A DNA stretch of 24,843 nt from positions 1 to 24,843 of the forward strand of contig JBEVVS010000213.1 of NCBI GenBank assembly GCA_040507005.1, read 5' to 3'. Origin of the DNA: Thiodiazotropha sp040507005 (lineage in GTDB: Bacteria; Pseudomonadota; Gammaproteobacteria; Chromatiales; Chromatiaceae). This document shows positions 7,285-13,392 of the stretch, one piece after another. Each line of letters starts with the position of its first letter. The first letter of the stretch is position 1. Under the pieces are notes generated by a model. It worked only from the letters and a program-made list of their open reading frames with translations, had not been told where the DNA came from and searched no databases. Both the position numbers and the translations under genes were made by a program.

Positions 7285-7697
7285 AATGGAGATCTCCATA
7301 TCAAAACTGCATCAATATGGGATTCGGCTTTAGGCTATTGTCTGCCCTCGCCAAGCTTCCCCCAGGTGGTAAATCTATCTACTCTTGGACGTGAAGAATA
7401 TTAGTTGTGTGCCCAAGAGGTCGGGACCATAACAGAATCAACATAAATTTGTAAGCCAAGACTTAAAAATATGAACTGGTTGACATTTTTCTGCCAATTC
7501 TTGGCAAATCCCCCCTTCAACGGCGTTGGAATAATGGTTTATAACCAAATAATTAAATTTAAATGACTGTTGTGTTTCATGTGACTTGAAAATCATGATT
7601 GGGATCATTAATTAGTCGCCGCACAGAACAACACTCAATTTCATTTAGCACCAGTCTGCTGCAATTTATCGATAGCCAGGGATAGTTTGATTCCCTG
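7285..7697. other. Intergenic region, no gene recognised
   Basis: About 410 AT-rich bases between the dinB stop and the hemerythrin start. It holds two short inverted repeats: TGCCAA/TTGGCA (7492-7497, 7501-7506) and CAGGGA/TCCCTG (7677-7682, 7692-7697), the second touching the dinB stop but without a T-run. A perfect TTGACA at 7480 has no matching -10 box. No gene or RNA recognised. Confidence 0.5.
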
Positions 7698-8891
7698 TTA
7701 GTCCTTGCGCCGTCGTATCCCAAGGTGTAACGACTGCCTGCCGAATTTGTTGCTCACCGCATCCATGGTTTGATAGAGATGATCCTGTTTGGGATCGGTT
7801 TCCGAAGGCGTTTCACCAAAAAGGTCACCCTGCTGTGCCAGGTTGGATGTGTGTTTATCCCAACCGCTGATACCCAGGCCTACCAACCGCACAGGCCGTC
7901 CTTGCCAGCGGTCACCCCGGTATAGCGCCCAGGCTCGTTGGAAGATCTCCTGGTCCGCGGATGTCGGGGTGGTCAGGGTTTGACTCCTGGTGTGGGTCTC
8001 GAAACCGCGAAAACGGATCTTCAGGGTCACCACGCCTCCCTTGCGGCCCTCCTGGCGGGCGATATACCCCACCTCCTGGGCCGCCCAATGGAGTGTCTCG
8101 CGCACGATCTCGGGGTCGGTTATGTCCTGGTTGAAGGTGGTCTCCTTGGAGATAGATTTGCGTGCGGTATAGGGGTGAATTGTGGCGGCGGCAATGCCGT
8201 TGGCCTGCTGGTGGATCTTCGTGCCGGCCTGGTCGCCCAGGTGACGCCGCAAATCCAACAGGGAGAGTCGGCGGACATCCCCCACCGTGCGCAGACCGAG
8301 ACGTTGCAGGATCGGCGCGCTCTTTCGCCCCAGTCCCCGTAGGACCGTCAGAGGTTGGGGATCGAGAAAGGTCTGCACCTGATCCGCGAGCACGACGGTC
8401 AGGCCGTCTGGTTTTTGGTATTCGGAGGCAAGCTTGGCGATCAAACGGTTGGGGCCGATTCCCACCGAGGCGGTCAATCCAACCGTCTCCAGGATAAGGA
8501 CCTTGGCCTGGCGTCCGATGACTTCGGGAGGGCCGATCAGTCGCCCCATGCCCGAGATGTCCAGAAAGGCCTCATCCACCGAGACCTTCTCAACCACCGG
8601 GGAGATACTCTCCAGGGCGGCCATGATCTGCTGCGAGACCTCCACATAGCGGTCTATTCTTGGACGCAGGTAGACTGTTTGCGGGGGCAAGCGTCGGGCG
8701 GCCTCACTGATCGGCATCGCTGAGTGTACCCCGTAGCGTCGTGCCTCGTAGGAACAGGTGGCAACCACACCTCGCTTGCCCGGCTCGGCACCCACCACCA
8801 GGGGGCGCCCCTGATACTCAGGGTGGTCTCGTTGTTCAATGGATGCGAAAAAGGCATCCAGGTCGATATGCATGATCAGGTGTTGGGTCAT
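7698..8891 (-). CDS. dinB: DNA polymerase IV (Y-family translesion polymerase)
   Basis: A 397-residue error-prone polymerase that copies past damaged bases in the cytoplasm. The catalytic acids are present: Asp10 in HIDLDAFF, and Asp106/Glu107 in SVDEAFLDIS. Phe15 sits at the steric-gate position that keeps out ribonucleotides. The helix-hairpin-helix thumb region (LRGLGRKSAPILQRLGLRTV, about 184-203) and the little-finger domain follow. A beta-clamp binding motif QGDLF lies at 354-358, followed by about 40 extra residues, a little longer than the E. coli enzyme. The ATG at 8889-8891 has a weak ribosome site (GCCAGCC). The response-regulator cyclase gene lies 49 bases upstream on the same strand, so readthrough is possible. 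No full LexA box (CTGT-N8-ACAG) is seen before it, only the half CTGT. Confidence 0.96.
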   Translation of the reverse strand: MTQHLIMHIDLDAFFASIEQRDHPEYQGRPLVVGAEPGKRGVVATCSYEARRYGVHSAMPISEAARRLPPQTVYLRPRIDRYVEVSQQIMAALESISPVVEKVSVDEAFLDISGMGRLIGPPEVIGRQAKVLILETVGLTASVGIGPNRLIAKLASEYQKPDGLTVVLADQVQTFLDPQPLTVLRGLGRKSAPILQRLGLRTVGDVRRLSLLDLRRHLGDQAGTKIHQQANGIAAATIHPYTARKSISKETTFNQDITDPEIVRETLHWAAQEVGYIARQEGRKGGVVTLKIRFRGFETHTRSQTLTTPTSADQEIFQRAWALYRGDRWQGRPVRLVGLGISGWDKHTSNLAQQGDLFGETPSETDPKQDHLYQTMDAVSNKFGRQSLHLGIRRRKD

Positions 8892-8940
8892 GGCTGGCGA
8901 TTTACAGACTCGTGATCAAAGGGTCCGCATCCGTGGGTCA

Positions 8941-10263
8941 TCAGAATCGAATCTCAAGGGCCACCGGTTTAATGCTATCGCCCTTGTTGACATAGGCCTG
9001 ATTGCGGCCTGCATCCTTGGCTGCATAGAGGGCCTTGTCCGCATGGCCGAGCAGAGTGTTGAGATCGTCTCCGGGGTGGTCATCTACACTCGCCAAGCCG
9101 ATACTCACCGTAACCTCGATGCCGACAGGATCGAGTTGCTCCACTGCGATACGCAGGTCTTCGGCCCTGGCGGGTACTTCATCACCATGAGCGATGACGA
9201 CAAACTCCTCTCCCCCAAAACGGGCGGCCAGACTATCGCTGAAGCGGTGGTTCAGCAGTTTGCCCAGTGCCATCAAGACCTGATCCCCCATCAGGTGGCC
9301 CTGGCTGTCGTTGATGTGTTTAAAGTGATCCAGATCGATGATCATCACCCAGCCGTTGTCTGTACTGGTGAGAAAACGCTGACCCTCTTCGAGTAAATAG
9401 AGCCGGTTACGGGTGTCGGTCAAGGCGTCTGTGGTGGCAATCCTTTCCATGTCCGCGGTCTGTTGCAGCAGGGCGTCATACTGATATTTGACCAGCAGCA
9501 GTGCTCGCACCCTGGCCATCACAACCTCCTCCACCATGGGTTTGATGACGAAGTCGTTGGCACCGGCGGTAAAGACCTCCACCTGGGTGTGTGTCTCCTC
9601 GTTTCCGGTAGCGACCAATACCGGCAGTTCCTGTGGCGAATAGCGCAGGCGAACACGCAAAAAATAGAGCAGGTCGCCGCCGGTCATCTCACCTTTCAGG
9701 TGGAAATCGGTGATCACCAGGTCAAAGCCCTTTTCATGTTTGAAGTGGGCTTTTTCGAGCAGAGATTGAGCGCTTTCCACAGAAGTGACATGAACCACCT
9801 CCATGCCATGCAGTTCCATCATTTGCTGGGTCACCTTGGCGGCGGTCTTACTGTCCTCGATATAGAGGATGCGGCCGTAGAGGTCTGGATTGCGCTCCAG
9901 GAAGGATTTGATGAACTGGCCAAAAGCCTTGAAACCGAGTGCCTTGTCAAAGTAGTCGGTAACTCCGGCATTGAAGCCTTCGTGCAGCAGGCGCTGATCC
10001 GCATCAGATGAGACGACGATGACCGGGGCATAGCGGTGGCGCTTGCTGGAGCGGATATTGCGGCAGAAGTCCAGGCCGTCCATGTCCGGCAGGAGCAGTG
10101 CGGTGGTGATCAGAGAATAACGTTCCTGCTCCATGCACTGCAGTGCCTCAGCGGCACTCGCACAACTGGTGATTAAAATCCCGGGCATGGCTAACTGCAA
10201 GCGCCGGGTCAATACCTCGCGGGCGGCGCTCGAGCTATCTACCAGCATAATTCTATTGCCCAT
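8941..10263 (-). CDS. Response regulator diguanylate cyclase, REC-REC-GGDEF
   Basis: A 440-residue cytoplasmic signalling protein (numbered from ATG 10263). The first receiver domain (about 3-120) lacks its phosphate acceptor: TTALLLPDMDG has Ala55 where Asp is expected, and the acid pair is reduced to one Asp. The second receiver (about 130-258) looks active, with Glu136/Asp137, acceptor Asp186 in VITDFHLKG and Lys241. The GGDEF domain (about 275-425) has the active GGEEF signature (350-354), so it should make c-di-GMP; a canonical RxxD inhibitory site is not in the right register. I chose ATG 10263 rather than the more upstream start at 10362, because AAGAGAAG precedes it and the first receiver begins right after (MGNRIMLVDSS). 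No partner kinase gene is adjacent. The dinB gene follows 49 bases downstream. Confidence 0.92.
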   Translation of the reverse strand: MGNRIMLVDSSSAAREVLTRRLQLAMPGILITSCASAAEALQCMEQERYSLITTALLLPDMDGLDFCRNIRSSKRHRYAPVIVVSSDADQRLLHEGFNAGVTDYFDKALGFKAFGQFIKSFLERNPDLYGRILYIEDSKTAAKVTQQMMELHGMEVVHVTSVESAQSLLEKAHFKHEKGFDLVITDFHLKGEMTGGDLLYFLRVRLRYSPQELPVLVATGNEETHTQVEVFTAGANDFVIKPMVEEVVMARVRALLLVKYQYDALLQQTADMERIATTDALTDTRNRLYLLEEGQRFLTSTDNGWVMIIDLDHFKHINDSQGHLMGDQVLMALGKLLNHRFSDSLAARFGGEEFVVIAHGDEVPARAEDLRIAVEQLDPVGIEVTVSIGLASVDDHPGDDLNTLLGHADKALYAAKDAGRNQAYVNKGDSIKPVALEIRF

Positions 10264-10465
10264 ACTTCTCTTGCAATCCTGTGTTGTTTTGCATGTTGAT
10301 TGGTTGCTACTCAGAGAGTGTACAACATTGGAGCATATTGCGGGTTGGGATGGCAGGGGCATATCTGATGCATATGAGAATGTTGCTATGCGTCATAGCC
10401 GGATTCAAGTAAAAACCTGAAGTTACTCTGATGGGCTAAACTAGAAGAGAGATGTTTCGCGGATC
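10264..10465. promoter_or_regulatory. Divergent region between the two diguanylate cyclase genes
   Basis: About 200 bases that must hold the start signals of both cyclase genes, which are read away from each other. A short hairpin, GCTATG/CATAGC with loop CGT (10385-10399), is the only clear structure. No confident -35/-10 pair is seen. Confidence 0.35.
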
Positions 10466-11629
10466 ATGGTCATGTCACTGAGCAACGAGCTGGACAAGGT
10501 TTTATTGGCTGACAAAAAGTTGCTCCACGGCTTCCCTGAGCGAACCAGACTGCGCCTGTTGCGGGTGGTTATTGTGGGCATCATTGGAATCAGCTATACG
10601 CTGGATGCCTTTTTGCTGTTCCTGTTTGCCCTCACCGATACCATTCAAATCCATGTGCCAATCTATTACGGCCTGGCCGGCCTGGGACATGTGTTGATTT
10701 TTAGCGCATTACACTGGAGCGGTTTCAGTGATCGCTTTGAAAATCCTCATATGACCCAGTGGCAGATGGCCTACTCGATCTGTACGGTGATATTGGGGCT
10801 TGTTATTGCACCGCAAATTTCCATTTTCTTCCTTGGCCATTTAATCGTGATATTCACTTTCGGTGCCTTGAGAATACGTCTGATTGAGTTGATCGCGGCT
10901 TGGTTTGTCACCACGATCGCTATCTCTCTGGCCATCGTCCTCAATCAGAATGTAGTGCTCACACTGTTCTATGGGGCGCCAACTGTGAATCTGCTAGTCA
11001 TAGTCAGTTTTTCACTCTTCCTGTTGCGCGCTATTGCCCTTGGATATTACGGCTACACCCTAATCATACGTATGTTCGAGAAAAGCCGTTTGTTTGAAAA
11101 TGAAGCAGCCCACGATGTCTTGACGGGTATTTACAACCGGCGCAATCTGAATGCCATTCTTGCGGAACAGATCAGTCTCTATACACGCAAGCAAATCCCT
11201 TGTTCCCTGGCAATAGTCGACGTCGATCATTTCAAGCGGATCAATGACAGTTTCGGACATATGCGTGGAGATGAAGTACTCAAGGGATTGGTTGAGCTGC
11301 TTCGGCATCAGATACGAAAATCCGATAAGTTGATTCGTTATGGGGGCGAGGAATTCATTATAGTCCTGGCGGCTACCGGTCTGTCTGAGGCCGAAATTCA
11401 TCTCCAACGCATACGCAAAAAAGTAGAAGGATTTCAGTGTCAAGGCCTGCCCAATGATTTTCTCCTGACGATTTCGGCTGGTCTTACGGAATTAATGCCG
11501 CAGGACCAATCTGATGATCTGATAGCTCGTGCGGATGCCGCACTCTATATCGCCAAGGAATCGGGCAGAAATCGGATTGTGGTGCAAACGGATAATGTCA
11601 CAAAAGGACAGAAGCTGTTCCTGACCTAA
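10466..11629 (+). CDS. Membrane diguanylate cyclase with multi-pass N-terminal sensor region
   Basis: A 387-residue inner-membrane protein that should make c-di-GMP. Residues about 33-205 are hydrophobic and form around six membrane segments with short loops, resembling the 6-7-pass sensor modules common in GGDEF proteins; no known ligand motif is visible. The GGDEF domain starts near 213 (AAHDVLTGIYNRRNL), with the metal Asp in VDVDHFKRIND, the active signature GGEEF (293-297) and an intact inhibitory site RKSD (284-287) nine residues before it, so product feedback is likely. Length is normal. The start could be the ATG at 10466 or at 10472; GGA lies eight bases before the second. It is divergent from the REC-REC-GGDEF gene and convergent with tonB, with 35 bases between stops and no terminator. 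Confidence 0.93.
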   Translation: MVMSLSNELDKVLLADKKLLHGFPERTRLRLLRVVIVGIIGISYTLDAFLLFLFALTDTIQIHVPIYYGLAGLGHVLIFSALHWSGFSDRFENPHMTQWQMAYSICTVILGLVIAPQISIFFLGHLIVIFTFGALRIRLIELIAAWFVTTIAISLAIVLNQNVVLTLFYGAPTVNLLVIVSFSLFLLRAIALGYYGYTLIIRMFEKSRLFENEAAHDVLTGIYNRRNLNAILAEQISLYTRKQIPCSLAIVDVDHFKRINDSFGHMRGDEVLKGLVELLRHQIRKSDKLIRYGGEEFIIVLAATGLSEAEIHLQRIRKKVEGFQCQGLPNDFLLTISAGLTELMPQDQSDDLIARADAALYIAKESGRNRIVVQTDNVTKGQKLFLT

Positions 11630-11664
11630 TCCGGTTTATGCCTATCATTTTGAGCCGCTTGCAC

Positions 11665-12363
11665 TCAGCGCAGTGAATAGTTGATGGGTATGGTGAACTC
11701 CCACGCATTGCGTTCCAGTTGATCGGGAAAAGGGAGCCTGCCGCTGGTCTTCTCCACAGCTTTGCGGGCAGCCTTGTCGAGGAGCTTGCTGCCCGAGCTT
11801 TCGACGATACGCAGGTTTTCGATGACACCGTTGCGGCGGATGGTGAATCCCACCACCACTTCGCCCTCCTGTCGCATGCGTACCGCCCGTCGCGGATAGC
11901 CTTTGTTGGTTTCGATTGCGCGGCGCAGTCTGGCCTTGTACTCCGCTTCGAGGCGCTGGATCAAACCCAGATTCACCGCAGGCATCGGGGGAGGGGGCAA
12001 CTTCACCGGTTCAACGGGTTTCTCCACAGGCGCCGGTTTGGGTTTTGGCGGTGGTTTCGGCTGTGGCTTTGGCTTGGGTTCCGGTTTAGGTTTTGGCTTG
12101 GGTTCCGGTTTCGGTTTGGGTTTCGGCTCAGGTGGCGGCTCGACCACCTCGGGCTCGGGCTCGGGTTCCGGTTCTGGCTCCACAACAGGTTCTGGATCGG
12201 GCTCGGGAGGGGGAGGGGGCGGTTGAAACATCTCCAGGCTCACCGCCAGACGGGTATCCTGTGGTATGTCACTGGGCAACTGGGCGACGCCGGTCAACAC
12301 CAGCGCCAGCAGCCCCAGATGGATCAGGGCGGAGATCAGAAATGCCGGCGTATGGGTACTCAT
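11665..12363 (-). CDS. tonB: TonB energy-transducing protein
   Basis: A 232-residue periplasm-spanning protein that passes proton-motive force from ExbB/ExbD to outer-membrane receptors. One N-terminal membrane segment (about 8-27, with the His15 of the SALIH stretch, as in TonB anchors), a long proline-rich spacer (about 48-130), and the C-terminal TonB domain (about 140-232) with the typical YPRRAVRMRQEGEVVVGFTI, NGVIENLRIVESSG and LPFPDQ stretches. The start is ATG 12363, which shares one base with the exbD stop (TGATG); a TTG one codon earlier is less likely. It is the last gene of the exbB-exbD-tonB unit, immediately downstream of a TonB-dependent receptor gene on the same strand. Confidence 0.95.
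   Translation of the reverse strand: MSTHTPAFLISALIHLGLLALVLTGVAQLPSDIPQDTRLAVSLEMFQPPPPPPEPDPEPVVEPEPEPEPEPEVVEPPPEPKPKPKPEPKPKPKPEPKPKPQPKPPPKPKPAPVEKPVEPVKLPPPPMPAVNLGLIQRLEAEYKARLRRAIETNKGYPRRAVRMRQEGEVVVGFTIRRNGVIENLRIVESSGSKLLDKAARKAVEKTSGRLPFPDQLERNAWEFTIPINYSLR
11980..12222 (-). repeat. Proline-rich spacer repeats in tonB
   Basis: Short imperfect repeats coding first for Glu-Pro pairs (about residues 54-80) and then for Lys-Pro pairs (about 81-110). The sharp switch from acidic to basic is typical of TonB spacers and keeps the rod extended across the periplasm. The DNA is repetitive (GGTTTCGG/GGTTTTGG words) and prone to length change. Confidence 0.85.
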
Positions 12364-12737
12364 CAATTGCCGCGCGCAACGATAGAGAGGGTCTCCAGTT
12401 TGTTCGCCTTGAGCAGATCGATGACTGTCACGAAGCGTTCGAATCGCACCGTTTTGTCTACATAGAGAACTACCGGGGTTCGCTCAATGAGGAGACTGAG
12501 TCGCTCTCCAAGGGTCTCCTTATCCACTGCGGTCTGGTTGAAAAAGAGCTGCTCTTGGGCGTCGATGGCGATCTCAACACCCTCTATGTCGCTGAGGGAT
12601 TCGGCGTGTTCGGCCTCGGCAAGATCGAGGCTTATCTTGCCCTGGTAGATGAAGGTCGCGGTGGTCAGGACGATCGCCAGCAACACCAGCATGATGTCGA
12701 TGAAGGGGATCACATTGACGGTGTCGATACGTTTCAT
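12363..12737 (-). CDS. exbD: ExbD-type TonB-system proton channel subunit
   Basis: A 124-residue inner-membrane protein, partner of ExbB. It has a short cytoplasmic start, one membrane segment (about 12-31) with the essential proton-carrying Asp14 in VIPFIDIMLVLL, and a periplasmic domain (about 45-124) with YVDKTVRFERFVTVIDLLKA, the usual ExbD/TolR fold. The true start is ATG 12737; a longer open frame exists upstream but runs through the exbB gene in another frame. The start overlaps the exbB stop by four bases (ATGA), and its stop overlaps the tonB start, so all three are coupled. Size and the close match to the short ExbD2 form suggest the exbB2/exbD2 subtype. Confidence 0.95.
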   Translation of the reverse strand: MKRIDTVNVIPFIDIMLVLLAIVLTTATFIYQGKISLDLAEAEHAESLSDIEGVEIAIDAQEQLFFNQTAVDKETLGERLSLLIERTPVVLYVDKTVRFERFVTVIDLLKANKLETLSIVARGN

Positions 12738-13159
12738 GATGCCCGCAACCGATTCCAGCGTTCGGTCAGCACATCGACCTTGCGCAACAGGGCGTTGTAG
12801 AAGAGGATCGCCGGGATCGCCACCACCAACCCCATGGCCGTGGCCTTCAGCGCCAGGGCAAGACCGAGCATGATCGTCGACGGCTCGATGTTGCCGCCCT
12901 GACCCAGATCGAAGAAGGTGATCAAGATCCCCATCACCGTGCCGAGCAGACCGATATAGGGGGCATTGGCACCGATGGATGCGATGGTGGTCAAGTGGGC
13001 GGTGAGGGCGATGTTGAGGGTATCTTGGTGCTGATAGTCGGCAAGTTTGATTCGGGCGAAGAAGATATAGCGTTCGATGACGAACCAAACCATGACGAAG
13101 CTCATCAGACCGAGCAGACCGAAGATAAAGATATCGAGATACTGTTTTACAAACTCCAC
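12734..13159 (-). CDS. exbB: ExbB-type TonB-system energiser, short form
   Basis: A 141-residue inner-membrane protein of the MotA/TolQ/ExbB family, which forms the proton channel with ExbD. Three membrane segments: about 8-28, 66-84 (PYIGLLGTVMGILITFF) and 104-124 (LKATAMGLVVAIPAILFYNAL). These last two carry the conserved family residues. It lacks the long N-terminal part of E. coli ExbB and matches the short ExbB2 form. The start is GTG 13159, with a strong GGAGG a few bases upstream (TGGAGGCTTC). A perfect inverted repeat lies 64 bases before the start. The receptor gene upstream is on the same strand, with a gap of 233 bases, so exbB may have its own promoter as well. Confidence 0.95.
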   Translation of the reverse strand: MEFVKQYLDIFIFGLLGLMSFVMVWFVIERYIFFARIKLADYQHQDTLNIALTAHLTTIASIGANAPYIGLLGTVMGILITFFDLGQGGNIEPSTIMLGLALALKATAMGLVVAIPAILFYNALLRKVDVLTERWNRLRAS

Positions 13160-13222
13160 GAAGCCTCCACTGACATCCCGGAAAAAACAAGGGCCGGGAC
13201 CTGATTTGGATGATGCCTGATT

Positions 13223-13240
13223 GTAGACCCTAAGGTCTAC
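13223..13240. promoter_or_regulatory. Inverted repeat upstream of exbB, possible operator
   Basis: GTAGACC (13223-13229) and GGTCTAC (13234-13240) form perfect seven-base arms around CTAA. It lies 64-81 bases before the exbB start in the gap behind the receptor gene. There is no T-run, so a terminator is unlikely; a repressor or activator site is plausible. It does not resemble a Fur box. Confidence 0.4.
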
Positions 13241-13392
13241 TCACCCAAATTGATCTGCCGGCCCATACCGAGGATATAAACTTGTTATTCCTTATCTATT
13301 CTCCTTTTCCTTGCAAAATCCGGGGTAGGTTTATGGACCCCAAACTTAACCTTGAACCGATGTAAGTCATCTGTGACTAGCGATCTATTCAA

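Noticed and set aside
7480..7508. TTGACA as a -35 box
   Set aside because: The -10 position reads GGCAAA and there is no plus-strand gene to drive until 10466.
8892..8940. LexA/SOS box before dinB
   Set aside because: Only the CTGT half is present; the second half reads AGCC instead of ACAG at the right spacing.
12363..13190. 275-codon frame extending exbD upstream
   Set aside because: The first 150 codons run through exbB in another frame; ExbD homology starts exactly at ATG 12737 with an ATGA overlap.
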